NCBI GenBank assembly: GCA_031261785.1
Contig: JAISIZ010000080.1
Location: 1-46,092 of the forward strand
Reading direction: 5' to 3'
DNA: 46,092 nt
Source: Mediterranea sp. (in: CFB group bacteria)
GTDB taxonomy: Bacteria > Bacteroidota > Bacteroidia > Bacteroidales > Bacteroidaceae
Positions 15,745-26,500 of the stretch are shown piece after piece. A program made the translations under genes and the position numbers. Below the pieces are notes generated by a model, which saw nothing but the letters and a program-made list of their open reading frames with translations, was not told the origin of the DNA and did not search any database. Position 1 is the first letter of the stretch. Every line of letters starts with the position of its first letter.

Positions 15745-16413
15745 ATGGCAAAATTTGGTAAAATGGCCGTCTTGAAAAAGATCGGCTCCACGGGCATGGT
15801 ACCCGTGTTCTACCACAGCGACGCCCAGGTGGTGAAGCAGGTAGTGAAAGCTTGTTACGAGGGAGGTGTCCGCGCCTTCGAGTTCACCAATCGGGGCGAC
15901 TTCGCCCAGGAGGTATTTGCCGAGGTGGTGAAATTCGCCTCCAAGGAGTGTCCGGAAATGGCCCTTGGCATCGGCACGGTGGTCGATCCCGCCACGGCTG
16001 CCCTGTATTTGCAGCTGGGCGCCAACTTCGTGGTAGGCCCGCTGTTCAACCCCGAGATAGCGAAGGTGTGCAACCGTCGGCTGGTGCCCTACGCTCCGGG
16101 CTGCGGCACGGTGTCCGAGATAGGCTTCGCGCAGGAAGTGGGGTGCGACCTTTGCAAGCTGTTCCCCGGCGACGTGTATGGCCCGGCCTTCGTGAAGGGC
16201 ATGATGGCTCCCATGCCGTGGTCCAAGCTGATGGTGACGGGCGGCGTGGAGCCTACCCGCGAGAACCTCACCGCCTGGATAAAGGCCGGCGTGTTCTGCG
16301 TGGGCATGGGGTCGAAACTATTCCCCCAAGACAAGGTGGCGGCCGAGGATTGGGCGTACATCACCTCCAAATGCAAGGAGGCGCTGGCATATATCGCTTC
16401 AGCGAGGGGGTAG
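15745..16413 (+). CDS. eda: KDPG / KHG aldolase
   Basis: This 222-residue class I aldolase cleaves 2-keto-3-deoxy-6-phosphogluconate to pyruvate and glyceraldehyde-3-phosphate. The Schiff-base lysine is in [11 protein letters not shown], the catalytic glutamate is in [10 protein letters not shown], and [12 protein letters not shown] and [12 protein letters not shown] complete the barrel. It follows kdgK by 13 bp and completes the pathway from altronate. Its last 15 bp overlap the 3' end of the convergent phosphoesterase gene. Confidence 0.92.
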   Translation: MAKFGKMAVLKKIGSTGMVPVFYHSDAQVVKQVVKACYEGGVRAFEFTNRGDFAQEVFAEVVKFASKECPEMALGIGTVVDPATAALYLQLGANFVVGPLFNPEIAKVCNRRLVPYAPGCGTVSEIGFAQEVGCDLCKLFPGDVYGPAFVKGMMAPMPWSKLMVTGGVEPTRENLTAWIKAGVFCVGMGSKLFPQDKVAAEDWAYITSKCKEALAYIASARG

Positions 16414-17865
16414 TATCTGAGTGTAGACCCTCCCGAAACGGTCGGTCACCTCGACACGTATCTCCCCGTCGGTGGTTTGCGGCACGGCACGGAACAGGTG
16501 TTCCGTGGGTGCCGCGCCTATGAAGCTATGCTTGAAGCTCTTCCCATGTAGGTCGGCATAGTGGGCGATGTCGGGGTCGTAGCCCGTATATCGCGTCATC
16601 TCCCCGCGGGGCACGCCGTTCTCGAACCATCGCACTTTCCACGTCGGGTCGTAGTTCCACACGTTGGCGATGATCGACTCTTTGTGGCTGTCGCTGCTGC
16701 CCGGAGGATAGAGCTTGAACTGGTAGTCCCTGTCCTTTCCCAGGCATTTGAAGTACCAACTCACCTTTCCTCCGTCGAACTCGTACACGGCATATCCTCC
16801 GGGCACGCCATCCATACCCCACGGGGCTTGCCAAAACAGATTGGACACGGCGGCATGTACGTGCTCGTACAGGTTTTCGTCGATGAGGTAGTTTTCGTTA
16901 TAGTGCTCGTGTCCGGCGAAAATGTGCGTGTTGTACGGTTTGAGCAACTTATACAGGTGTCGGCGATTGTTGACGATCTTCCCGGCATCTTCCTTGTTCC
17001 ATTCTTGCTTGCGGGCTTCGCGGGAGAAGGAGGGAATGTGCATGTTTACCACTACCGTACGTCCTTCGGGCACCTGCTTCAAGTCCTGTTCGAGCCAGGC
17101 GAGCTGCCGTTCGGTAAGGTATCCGATGTAAAGCCAGTCCTTGGCGATGTAGAACACGTCGTACAGAACCACGTAATGCACCTCTCCCCGGTTGAATGAG
17201 TACCAGGTAGGTCCGAAATAGGAGGTGAAAGTGCTGTCGGCGGTTTCGTTGGATCGTCCTCCCAAGTCCATGTCGTGGTTGCCCATGACGTAAAAGAAGG
17301 GTATACCCGTCTCGCCGATAGTGTCGATGATCCGGGGATAGTAGCGTGCCTCCTTCGCCTTTTGCATCTCGCCGATGATATCGCCGCACACCACGCCGTA
17401 GGCGGGTACGCCCCGGTAGTCGGTCTCGAGCAATCGCTTCACGTCCAACGCGGCCTCTCGCAGCTGCGGGATCTCTTCATCAAAATAGATTTGCGGGTCT
17501 GCCCACGCGATCATGACGTGCTTCCTGTTGTCGCGCTTAGAACGCTTCAGGACGAAGTCCATCCGCACTTTTCCTTTGGCGTCCCGAGGGACCTTCCGGT
17601 AGAGGGTTGGCAGCCCTCCGCGCGTCGGCACCTCGTATCCGTCGGGAAGGGTGAGGTATATGTATCGGGCCGTGTTGCTGTTCAGCGCGTAGGTCCCCTT
17701 GTCGCTTGTCAGCACGATTTCGGTTCCGTCCGTCACTGGGACATTGGCGATAGGTGTTCCGTCGTCGGCTGTCACCTTTCCATAATAGTGCGCTAAGGGA
17801 GCGGCAGCCATAGCTGCCGCTATCCCCCAGTAGCACATAAACAGAAATGCTAATGTTTTTTTCAT
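16399..17865 (-). CDS. secreted calcineurin-like phosphoesterase
   Basis: This 488-residue protein has a signal peptide (residues 1-21), an N-terminal beta-sandwich (about 25-110, [19 protein letters not shown]), a metallophosphoesterase core (about 115-355) and a C-terminal domain. Metal motifs are ADPQ (the usual D-x-H is D-x-Q here), [20 protein letters not shown] and AGHEHYN. It is the last gene of the long minus-strand operon, just downstream of the phosphodiester glycosidase. It may remove phosphate from the product of that enzyme, which is inference. The replaced first histidine should be noted, although several family members tolerate it. Confidence 0.85.
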   Translation of the reverse strand: MKKTLAFLFMCYWGIAAAMAAAPLAHYYGKVTADDGTPIANVPVTDGTEIVLTSDKGTYALNSNTARYIYLTLPDGYEVPTRGGLPTLYRKVPRDAKGKVRMDFVLKRSKRDNRKHVMIAWADPQIYFDEEIPQLREAALDVKRLLETDYRGVPAYGVVCGDIIGEMQKAKEARYYPRIIDTIGETGIPFFYVMGNHDMDLGGRSNETADSTFTSYFGPTWYSFNRGEVHYVVLYDVFYIAKDWLYIGYLTERQLAWLEQDLKQVPEGRTVVVNMHIPSFSREARKQEWNKEDAGKIVNNRRHLYKLLKPYNTHIFAGHEHYNENYLIDENLYEHVHAAVSNLFWQAPWGMDGVPGGYAVYEFDGGKVSWYFKCLGKDRDYQFKLYPPGSSDSHKESIIANVWNYDPTWKVRWFENGVPRGEMTRYTGYDPDIAHYADLHGKSFKHSFIGAAPTEHLFRAVPQTTDGEIRVEVTDRFGRVYTQILPPR

Positions 17866-17893
17866 TCGTATATGCTTATCTTGTTCATTCGTG

Positions 17894-18886
17894 TTATCGT
17901 AATGCCACGGCCGTGGTGATCGAGCGTTGCGCCCCCCCGCTGGGCTTGACGGTTTGTTTGCCGTTGACCAACATGCACGTGGAGCCTCCCCCGTCCAGGT
18001 TCATGGCGTCTCGGCATCCCATGCTCTTCAGTATCCCGGCTACCGTGGCGAGATCCATGCCTTTCACTCCCTCGGTCACGCTACGCCCTTCGCACACGAA
18101 GAAAATAACGCGGTTGTTGGCCGTCACCCCAATGGCTGTTCGCGGGTTCTTCGACTCTGGGGCGATACCGCTGTCGGCGTCGAAGAGTTCCTCGGTATAC
18201 GTGTTGCGCACGATCCCGTCCTTCAGCAGTACCGGTCCTCCTCCTATCGCCCATTCGGCATCCAGCTTCTCACCGCGTACGGGGAAGTAGGCCGATGGGG
18301 TAGGTTGCGGCTGGTAACCTCGTTTATTGGGCGATGGCTGGCTGTACGTATAGGTCACTCCATCGTCGGTGGTATAGGCCCAGTCGACCGAAAAGCCCGT
18401 CGTGGAGGAGGCCTGCCTGAAGACGCCGCGGGTGGTGTAGTAGGTGCGTCCGAGGCGTGCCTGCGATTGCTCATTGGCGCACATCAACTCCCCTTCCTTG
18501 ACCAGCAGGCTCACGGAGTAATGGTCGCTCATCGAGAAGTATCCCCCGTTCATGATGACGGGATAGTTGTCCACCTCGGCATAAATCTTCGATGGCGTTT
18601 TCGAGTAGACTTGATCGCCTATGGTGACGAATTTCGCTTCTCTCATGTCGGCTACGGCCACGTAAGCGATGGTTTTCTCGCCGTCCAGTTCGTCGGGCGA
18701 TTTGTAGACGCTGAGATAATCGGGTAAATCGCCAAACTCCGTCTCTTGCTTGACCCATCCCAACGTAGCGGGATCGGGGTCGGGAACAATGACGACGGGA
18801 TCGTCGTTGTCCGAGCAGGCGCTTCCAGCGGCCGCTATCAGGAAGATAGCCGCCAGCCATACGATATGTTTCGATATAGTTTTCAT
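17894..18886 (-). CDS. phosphodiester glycosidase (NAGPA/DUF2233-like) lipoprotein
   Basis: This 330-residue lipoprotein has a lipobox near residue 24 (AAAGSACSD) followed by acidic residues, as in surface-exported Bacteroidetes lipoproteins. The DUF2233/NAGPA domain covers about 70-328, with VIMNGGYFS, AIGGGPVLLKDG, NPRTAIGVT and MNLDGGGSTCMLVNG. The animal relative removes GlcNAc from GlcNAc-alpha-phosphate-mannose, so this enzyme may break a sugar-phosphodiester bond. It sits between the GHL10-like hydrolase and the phosphoesterase in the operon. Confidence 0.85.
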   Translation of the reverse strand: MKTISKHIVWLAAIFLIAAAGSACSDNDDPVVIVPDPDPATLGWVKQETEFGDLPDYLSVYKSPDELDGEKTIAYVAVADMREAKFVTIGDQVYSKTPSKIYAEVDNYPVIMNGGYFSMSDHYSVSLLVKEGELMCANEQSQARLGRTYYTTRGVFRQASSTTGFSVDWAYTTDDGVTYTYSQPSPNKRGYQPQPTPSAYFPVRGEKLDAEWAIGGGPVLLKDGIVRNTYTEELFDADSGIAPESKNPRTAIGVTANNRVIFFVCEGRSVTEGVKGMDLATVAGILKSMGCRDAMNLDGGGSTCMLVNGKQTVKPSGGAQRSITTAVALR

Positions 18887-18927
18887 TTGATTGATGTTTT
18901 AAACGTTCGTTGATGGGGGGTATCTGT

Positions 18928-20181
18928 TCACTTTAGTCCTTGAGCCACGTCGTCCCACTGGTCCAGCTCAATCAGGTTGACGATGTCGAACACCATCACT
19001 CCCCCCGATTTGTCGAGGCAGAGCTTGATGGCCTCGGCCAGGTTGGCTCGATGGTTGGGAGCCGCCAGCGTACCGATCACTTGGCAGTCGCCGGCAATGA
19101 CCTTCCGTGCGTGGTCGATGCCATACTCGATGCTCTCCGGATCGTCCATACCGTAGAGACGATGGAGATAGGTACCGTCGAGAAACCGGTCAAGGTAGGG
19201 CGCGAAGCCAGCCTGGCGATACGCCTCCGATCCCCATGGGTAGGACAACGCGAAGTCGGACTTCGGGCTTGCCCAGTTCTGTCCCGTGCGGTATAGCGCC
19301 GCGAGCCACGACGCCGCCCAATATTCGAGTCTCACCTGCGGCTTGACACTCTTCACCACTTCGCGCACCTCCTTGACGAAGCTGCTGATGACATGGGCGC
19401 GGAACGCCCACCACTCCTTGTATAGTCGACCGGGCTTCTTCGTCCCGTCGGCTTGGTAGGTATAGATGTCGTCGGGGAAGTTGTCAACTTTCCGCCCCAG
19501 CCATTCCTCGAACGCCTGGCGTGTGGTCTCCGAGAAGTCGCTCTCGTCGTCGGGGAAGCGGCAGTAATCCAGCGCGTACCCGTCAAAATCGTAGTTGGTC
19601 ACCAGCTCGCGGCTGAACGCGAGCGCCCACTCGCGCACCTCTTTCCGCACGGGATTCAGGAACGCCGCCACTTTCTTGCCATTGTCGCGAATGTCGGTCA
19701 GTTGCCCGTCGGGACGTCGTTCCATACAGGTCTTCCCGTCCCACCGGCTATCGGCGTAAACCAGTCCTTCCCGGGTTACCGGATTGCCGGCGGTGAACAT
19801 GGAGGCCGATACCGTAGTTCCCAGTCCGAGGCGTCGGGCCTCGTCCAGGAAGTATCGCAGGTAATCCCAGTCCCGACGCACCACCTTCCCCCTGACGACG
19901 GTCAGTGGGGGCAAGATTTCGCTCTTGTAGAGCGCTCCGCCGTAAATGGGCTTCACGTCGACCACGACCTGGTTGAATCCTGCCTTCTTCGCCTTTTCCA
20001 GGTAATAAGTGATGCTGTCGCGCGAGGCGAAACGTTCGAAGTTAGCCTCGGCGTCGAACCACAGGTATTTGGGTGTGGCCGCCGGCTCTTTGCCTTTGCC
20101 CGCCAAAGGTGAGCTGGCGGCAAAGAGCGACAGGGTGATGATGAAGATCGAAACGCTCTTGAATGAATGAATGATGCGCAT
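18928..20181 (-). CDS. GHL10-like glycoside hydrolase
   Basis: The chosen ATG at 20181 gives 417 residues with a signal peptide (about 1-25, FIITLSLFAASSPLAG). The frame runs 76 codons further upstream, but that stretch is antisense-like readthrough of the lipoprotein gene. A TIM-barrel of the GHL10/alpha-amylase-like type follows, with YLWFDAEANFERF, VVVDVKPIYGGALYKSE, FDGYALDYCRFPDDESDF and LEYWAASW. Acidic residues in these motifs are candidate catalysts. Similar proteins lie in many Bacteroidetes polysaccharide loci. The exact linkage cannot be told from sequence. Confidence 0.75.
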   Translation of the reverse strand: MRIIHSFKSVSIFIITLSLFAASSPLAGKGKEPAATPKYLWFDAEANFERFASRDSITYYLEKAKKAGFNQVVVDVKPIYGGALYKSEILPPLTVVRGKVVRRDWDYLRYFLDEARRLGLGTTVSASMFTAGNPVTREGLVYADSRWDGKTCMERRPDGQLTDIRDNGKKVAAFLNPVRKEVREWALAFSRELVTNYDFDGYALDYCRFPDDESDFSETTRQAFEEWLGRKVDNFPDDIYTYQADGTKKPGRLYKEWWAFRAHVISSFVKEVREVVKSVKPQVRLEYWAASWLAALYRTGQNWASPKSDFALSYPWGSEAYRQAGFAPYLDRFLDGTYLHRLYGMDDPESIEYGIDHARKVIAGDCQVIGTLAAPNHRANLAEAIKLCLDKSGGVMVFDIVNLIELDQWDDVAQGLK

Positions 20182-20186
20182 ATCGT

Positions 20187-21488
20187 CTATTTTTCGTATT
20201 TGGTGAGTTCGTAACATTGGATGGATGTTCCCAGGCTGTAGTACACGTAAGCGTTGTCGTCGTCGCCAGGCGAATACGCCACCCATATATTGCTGTTGGT
20301 GGTCCATCCCTCGAACGTATTCCATATCAGCTCGGCGTGATTGTCGCCCGGGTCGATGAGGTGTATGCCTATCCACCCCCACCCCGATATGGCCAACGCG
20401 CCATACCACCGCCCGTTAAACGGGACGCCGTTGCCTGCCACAAGGTTGTTGTTCGACCATCCGTAGTCGCCCTTCTTATCCCATCCGGTGTACGGCCCGA
20501 CCACTTGGCTGCCTGTAGCTCCGGGATTCGTGTAATACCATACGTCGGCGCTTCCAGGTGTCGTGTCGACCACGTAGAAAGGCGTGTTGTCGCCGCCTCC
20601 CAGGGCGAACGTGAGCTGTCGCCACGTGCCGTCCTGATCGGGACGTCCCGTCTGTATGCCATTGCTGCTCCCCGCGAAGCTTCCGTTTTCGAACTTGTAC
20701 ACCCTGACGGTTCCCTTGCCGTCGGGCTTGTTGACGTAGATGTATCCCTCACGGTCGATATCGCCCGACGCTGATCCTTTGGTGGCCCCGCCCGACGTCT
20801 CGCCGCTGTCGGCTATCTTCACGGGAGGCTTGGTCACGTCGGTGTAGCGATAGATGCCCCCATCGCGCACATAGAGCAAGAGGTTGAGGGCGTCGTCGTT
20901 GAGCAGCAGCCATTGCGAGCCAAAGGTGATACCTTCTACGTTCAGGGTCAGATCGGTCAGCTCGCCGGTACGCCTGTTGTAAATGTTGAAGTCCGAATCG
21001 ATCAGGTAGTCTTTGAACACGGCTCCCGTCCCGTCGAAATCTTTGTTTTTATAAGCGGGCATAGGAGCTTCCCACTTCTTGAACAAATAGTCCACCCCTT
21101 GCCCGTCGGGCACCTTGCCGCCGTAGGTCCATTTCACGGTCCAGTCGGTGGAGGAACCATTTTGCGCTGTCACCACGTAGTGCACGTCTTGCGAGAAGTC
21201 CTGCGGTTCGTCGGGCGTAGGCTTGACGACCGCATACGGCGAGATATAAAACTGGCTTGTCAGCCCATTCAGTTGCGCGGTATCGAAATCGGGCGTGATC
21301 TTGAACTCGATCAGGTTGCCGGGCTTGATGGTCCCTTGCTTATAGTTTCCTTCGCCTATCCTCACGCGGAAGCCGGTGATGTCCGTGTCTCCGAAGCGCA
21401 CGGAATCGTCGTCATCGCAGGAGTAGGTCGCCATGCCAATCGCGAGCAGCGCGACTGCCATGAATCCATATCTTGATATCGTTTTCAT
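20187..21488 (-). CDS. DUF5018-type surface lipoprotein, propeller-like
   Basis: This 433-residue lipoprotein has a lipobox at about residue 24 (ATYSCDDDD) and acidic residues right after the cysteine, a surface-export signal. Residues about 35-120 form a DUF5018-like beta domain (ITGFRVRIGEGNYKQGTI). The rest is repetitive, with aromatic beta strands (WYGALAISGWGWIGIHLIDP, NIWVAYSPGDDDNAYVYYS) like a propeller. In operons of this kind the gene after SusD encodes a glycan-binding surface protein (SusE/SusF role), which is the likely job. It ends 5 bp before the hydrolase start. Confidence 0.72.
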   Translation of the reverse strand: MKTISRYGFMAVALLAIGMATYSCDDDDSVRFGDTDITGFRVRIGEGNYKQGTIKPGNLIEFKITPDFDTAQLNGLTSQFYISPYAVVKPTPDEPQDFSQDVHYVVTAQNGSSTDWTVKWTYGGKVPDGQGVDYLFKKWEAPMPAYKNKDFDGTGAVFKDYLIDSDFNIYNRRTGELTDLTLNVEGITFGSQWLLLNDDALNLLLYVRDGGIYRYTDVTKPPVKIADSGETSGGATKGSASGDIDREGYIYVNKPDGKGTVRVYKFENGSFAGSSNGIQTGRPDQDGTWRQLTFALGGGDNTPFYVVDTTPGSADVWYYTNPGATGSQVVGPYTGWDKKGDYGWSNNNLVAGNGVPFNGRWYGALAISGWGWIGIHLIDPGDNHAELIWNTFEGWTTNSNIWVAYSPGDDDNAYVYYSLGTSIQCYELTKYEK

Positions 21489-21501
21489 ACACGTATAGCA
21501 T

Positions 21502-21882
21502 TTAGTTATCGGGATGTTTCGCGGTCACGGTGTACACTCTCCGGTCGCCATTACCTGCCACGATGGTCAACGTAAATGGTGAAGAGAGATCCTTCAGACC
21601 CGTCAGCGTGGGCGTGGCGAACGCGCCTACCGGCAGGCTGGCGCTGAGATATAGCTGGGTAATCGTGATGCCATAAGGGATGACGAACTCGATGGTTCCG
21701 CTGTCCTCTTCCTCCACGATGGTCCCATCGTAAGCCGTTCCGCTATCGGGGGCGTCGGCCCTGGCGGCTATGGAAGCTATTTTGTTACCGATCTGATAAT
21801 ACACAGGGTCGGCCTTCTCGCACGACACCTCGATCAGGACGCATACTGCCAGAAGCAGCGTATAGATCAAACTCTGTTTCAT
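21502..21882 (-). CDS. small surface lipoprotein, DUF5018-like domain
   Basis: This 126-residue lipoprotein has a lipobox near residue 21 (LIEVSCEKAD). The rest is one small beta domain with TIVEEEDSGTIEFVIPYGI and VYTVTAKHPDN, similar in plan to the N-terminal domain of the next lipoprotein. It lies between SusD and the larger lipoprotein with short spacers. It is probably an accessory glycan-binding or SusD-associated protein. The function is inferred from position. Confidence 0.68.
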   Translation of the reverse strand: MKQSLIYTLLLAVCVLIEVSCEKADPVYYQIGNKIASIAARADAPDSGTAYDGTIVEEEDSGTIEFVIPYGITITQLYLSASLPVGAFATPTLTGLKDLSSPFTLTIVAGNGDRRVYTVTAKHPDN

Positions 21883-21903
21883 GTTTTCTTCGTTTTAAGT
21901 TAG

Positions 21904-23544
21904 TTACCAAGATGGATTATTCACGATGAGCGAATTCTTCTCCATTTCATCCCTGGGGATGGGCAGCAGGTAGTAGCGCTCGGGAAAGACGCGGGTCTGC
22001 TCGCCGTCGCACGACACTTGCTGGTAGACGAATGAATCGTCGGGCTGCTTCGTGATTTGCACTCCATGCGCCTGCTTGCCCTCTATGACCTCAGAAGCCA
22101 GGTGCCATCGCCTCAGGTCCCAGAAGCGGAATCCCTCGAACGCCAGCTCGCACACACGCTCCTTGCGTAGTAGCGCCATGAACGCCTCCTTGTCGGGCGC
22201 TTCGGCCTCCGTTCGTTCGGGAAGGTTCACCCGGACACGCACTTCGTTCAGATTGGCCAGTGCCTGGGTCCGGTTGGCACCGTAATTGGATTCGGCCAGC
22301 GCTTCGGCCTCGTTGAGCAACAGTTCGGCATAGCGCATCTCGATCCAGAACTGGTCGCTCCCCTTATCGTCGAAATCGGCATGGTCTTCTTGCAGGAACT
22401 TGCGGATGAAGTATCCTGTGACGGTGTTCTTCGTGCCAGGATCCTGGTTCTCCTTGAAAGGAACAAATCCATTCTCGGCATCCACGTATGTGTAGATGGT
22501 GTTTCCCCTCCACGTGCAGCCGTTGTAGATGATGTTGTTGTAGAAGCGCGGCTCTCGTCCTGTGTAGGGGTCGGCCGCCATCGCCCCGCTCCATGCGAAT
22601 GGTGTTCCGTCCGCCATGTCGTAAGCGTCGGCCAGCTCCGAGGTGGGCACCGCCCGCCGGATACCCTGTATGCCGTCGGGGGCGAAATATCGGTCGAGGT
22701 AATGCGGCATTTCGGGTATCTTATAGCTGATGGCGAAGATGATCTCCTTGTTGTCGGGCACCTTGAACACGTCGGCGTAATTGTCCATTAGCCCGTATTT
22801 TCGCAACGCCTTCAGGTTCTCGGCCGCTTGTATGGCTACGTCCCATCGTTTGGCGAAGAGCGCGGCCCTGCAGAGATAGGCGTAGGCCGCTCCCTTTGTG
22901 AGCCTTCCGTTCCACTCGGCCGGCCACGTCTCGGGTAGCTTTTGGGTGGCGTACTCCAAGTCGGCCAATACGAAATTCCACGATTCCTCCTCGGAGGCTC
23001 TCGCCTTGTCTTTTTGCGCTTCCGAGTCCACGCCTTCGCTCTCGTCCCTGATCACCACGCCGCCAAAGACGCGAATCAGCCGGAAGTAGTTGATGGCCCT
23101 GATGAAACGCACCTCGCCAACGCGTGCCTCGAGAAAGTCGGGTCCGAACTTGCTGCCATACGTTCCCGCGTCGCGCAAGAAGACATTCTCTTTGAAAATG
23201 TCGCCATACAATCCCCAAGAGGAGAGCGGATTGGAATCGGCCGTGATGTAATTTTGCCGCAGCAGTATGCGGTTGTGGTTGCTCCAGGTCTGCTCCACAC
23301 CATTTTGGTATTTCAGCAGATCGGTATAGCCGTCGGTCAGCGAGAGCGAGGCGAAGTTGGACATGCTCTTGATAGAGGTGTACAAGCCCGTGACGTACAT
23401 ATCCACCGTCGATTCGTTCTTCCAAGCCTCTGTTTCCGAATATTTATCCTGGGGGTCTATATCCAGCAGATCGTTGCACGAGACAAGCGGTTGCGCGGCA
23501 ACCAGCACACTCATGGCCAATCGTAAAAGTCTGTACTTTTTCAT
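21904..23544 (-). CDS. SusD/RagB outer-membrane glycan-binding lipoprotein
   Basis: This 546-residue SusD-family lipoprotein has its lipobox near residue 23 (PLVSCNDLLDIDPQDKYSE). The family features include early TPR-like helices (VGEVRFIRAINYFRLIRVFG), FAISYKIPEMPHYLDRYF, RYAELLLNEAEAL and the C-terminal LRKERVCELAFEGFRFWDLRRW followed by YYLLPIPRDEM. It works as the lid of the SusC transporter. It follows susC by 11 bp and precedes the two surface lipoproteins. Confidence 0.94.
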   Translation of the reverse strand: MKKYRLLRLAMSVLVAAQPLVSCNDLLDIDPQDKYSETEAWKNESTVDMYVTGLYTSIKSMSNFASLSLTDGYTDLLKYQNGVEQTWSNHNRILLRQNYITADSNPLSSWGLYGDIFKENVFLRDAGTYGSKFGPDFLEARVGEVRFIRAINYFRLIRVFGGVVIRDESEGVDSEAQKDKARASEEESWNFVLADLEYATQKLPETWPAEWNGRLTKGAAYAYLCRAALFAKRWDVAIQAAENLKALRKYGLMDNYADVFKVPDNKEIIFAISYKIPEMPHYLDRYFAPDGIQGIRRAVPTSELADAYDMADGTPFAWSGAMAADPYTGREPRFYNNIIYNGCTWRGNTIYTYVDAENGFVPFKENQDPGTKNTVTGYFIRKFLQEDHADFDDKGSDQFWIEMRYAELLLNEAEALAESNYGANRTQALANLNEVRVRVNLPERTEAEAPDKEAFMALLRKERVCELAFEGFRFWDLRRWHLASEVIEGKQAHGVQITKQPDDSFVYQQVSCDGEQTRVFPERYYLLPIPRDEMEKNSLIVNNPSW

Positions 23545-23555
23545 ACTTGTTGCGT

Positions 23556-26500
23556 TTAGAAGGTGATATTCATTCCTACACTATAGTTCTTCTGCTGCGG
23601 GTAATAGCCGTTGTTGATGGTTGCCATTTCGGGGTCGACATACTTGAACGGCGTGATGGTGAGCAGGTTGGTAGCCGCCACGTAAACGCGCAAGGCGGAA
23701 ATGCCTATTCCCGTCTTGGCGAGCCATCTGTACGGGAAGGCATAGCCGACGCGCAGGTTCTTCAGGCGCAGGTAGTTACCGTTCATCATCCACCAAGTGG
23801 ATATCACACCGTTGTTGCCGTTGTGTATGGTACTGAGCCGTGGATATCGGGCGTTGGTATGGTCGGGGCGCCACGAATCTTCCACGAGATAATAGGGCGC
23901 GTTGCCTCCCGAGTAGAAGGGACGGGTATAGACGGTGTTGTCCACCACGTTGTGATTGTAGTTGCCCAGCAGCGTATAGTTCACTATCGCCGCTCCTTGC
24001 CAGAGCGCGTCCAGATAGAATCCTTTCCAGTTGAGATTCATGTTGAAGGAATAATTGATCTCGGGCAGGGTGCTATGCCCGATCTTCACGGCATCGGCAT
24101 ACGTGATGCGTCCGTCGCCGTTCACGTCTTCGTACATGATGTCGCCCAGCCGTTGTATCTGGTTACCGAAATAGGGGCGACTGTCCAGGTCTTCCTGTGT
24201 TTGGTAGAGGCCAATGGCTTTGTAGCCGTAGAGCTGTCCGAGCGGTTGCCCGATAGCCGTGCGGTACCACGGGGTGTCCTCGCCCTCGTTGCGTGCGAGC
24301 ACTTTATTGCGCGCCCAGGCTACACTTCCAGAGAGGCGATAGTCGAAGTCCTTGATACGGTTGCGGTGCGAGATCACCAGCTCCAGGCCATGGTTGCTCA
24401 CCTTTCCCGTATTGCCTTTCTTGGCGTAGTTTCCGCCCAGCGATGGTGGGAAATCGCCTCCACGATCCTCTTGTATATCCCGGGTCACTTTGTAGAACCA
24501 GTCGAACTCTATGCCCAGCCGATTGTCCCACAGGCCGAGTTCGAACCCGACGTCGTAGCTGCGCGCCCGTGCCCATGTCAGGCTCGACGTCACCGCATTG
24601 GAGGCTCCCAGTCCCGAATGAGGCACTCCTCCAAACAAGTAGGCGTTGTTTGAGATACTGAACTGGCTGCGATAGAGGAAAGCGTCAGTCTTGTCGCTAC
24701 CCAACTCTCCTCCCGAGGCGCGCAGTTTCAGCAGGTTGATGAAAGATGCGTTCTCTTTGATGAATTTCTCCTCGGAGAGTACCCATCCCAACGACACCGA
24801 CGGGAAGAATGCCCAGCGCTTGTCTTTCGGGAATTTATAAGAGCCGTCGACCCTGAACGAGAACTCGGCGATGTATCTCTTGTCGAACATATAATTGAGG
24901 CGTCCTACATATCCCAGCGTGGCCTTGAGGCTGTGGCTACCCGTGACGGGAGTGTCGCCCCACTCGGTACCCAGCGAGATGTCGACGGGTGAATCGAACT
25001 CATATCCTTTTTTGGCGCCAGTCATGGTAGATCCCCATATCTGTGTCTGCTCGTATAGGAACAGTGCCGAGATGGCGTGCTTGCCGAAGGTATTCTGGTA
25101 TTCCACGCTGGGACGCACCATGAGCTTGCGGGTGGTCGACGCCGACTTGGTGTAGTTGCCTTTCTCGCTGGTGGAGGAGGCTCTCATGAACGTGTAATTT
25201 TTCGAGTCGGCGCTATACGCTTGCACATCGTAACCAAGGAGGAAGGTGTTGTCGTCCTGCTCGCTGAAGTCGTACACCATCTCGAGCGCCGCCTTCAGTC
25301 CCTTTATCCATGGGGCGGAATAGGTCAGTTTCATGTTCCCGTCGAACTCATGCCTCTGGTAGCGTTGGAATCCGCTGTTGCGTATGGTCGCGATAGGACT
25401 TTGCGTGGTCGAATGTCCGGGTCCCATGGTCGCCGTGTACTCCCCCTGGTAATATAGAGGGACGATGGGAAGCGCGTACACCGCTTGCTGGATAGGGTTT
25501 TGTTCGGCTTGCGCGTTGGTGCTGATACCCGGATACTTCTTGTCCTCGTAGAATCCCGACACGTTCAGCTGGAAGGTGAGATCCTTGGTGATGTTGGCGT
25601 CGATGTTCGATCGGACATTGTAGCGTTTATACCCTACGTTCTCGATGATACCATCCTGGTCGAGCATACCGAGGCTGGCAAAGAACCGGATATTCTTGCT
25701 GCCTCCCGAAGCCGAGATGTTGTGCTGCTGGGTAAGGCCGTAGTTCTTGAACAGCTCTCCCACCCAATCGGTATTGCCGTACATACCCGTAGGGTCGTTG
25801 CCGCTGATCACCTTCGACTGTATATCCGCTCCGTAGAACGGGCCGTTGCCATCCAGCTCGCTGGCCTTGTTGTACCAGTAGATGTAATCGGGTCCGTTCA
25901 GCATCTTCGGCATGGCGGTGTTTTGCTGGAAAGTGACCGATCCGTCGTACGAAAGCGTCAGCTTCCCTTCGGTCCCCTTCTTGGTCGTGATGAGTATGAC
26001 GCCGTTGGCGGCGGCCAGTCCGTACACGGCCGCGGTGGCGGCGTCTTTGAGGATCGAGATGTTTTCCACATCGTTCGGGTTCACCGTGTTGAGCATGCGT
26101 TCCACGCCATCCACCAAGATAAGGGGGCTGGGATCAAGGAACGTTCCCAAGCCACGGATGTTGATGGATGTCTGGTCGTCGCCCGGCAACCCCGAGCGTT
26201 GCACGCTGGTCACTCCGGGGAGTTTGCCGGTCATCATGTTCGACAGGTTGGCTTGTGGAGCGATAGTCAATTCCTTATTGTCTATCTGGCTGACCGAACC
26301 TATCAAGAATTTCTTCTTCTGGGTGCCGTAGCCTACCACGACGACATCGTCGAGACTTTTGACATCTTCTCTCAAGGTCACGCCAATCTCCTTGCGGCCT
26401 TTCAAGTCAACGTCCTGCGCTATGAAGCCCACAAACTGTATCGTCAATGTGCTTTGCAGGTTGGGTACGCTTAGCGCGAATTGTCCGTTCGTGTCGGTAA

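Noticed and set aside
25485-26474. 329-codon plus-strand frame inside SusC
   Set aside because: It is antisense to the TonB-dependent transporter and lacks any family pattern.
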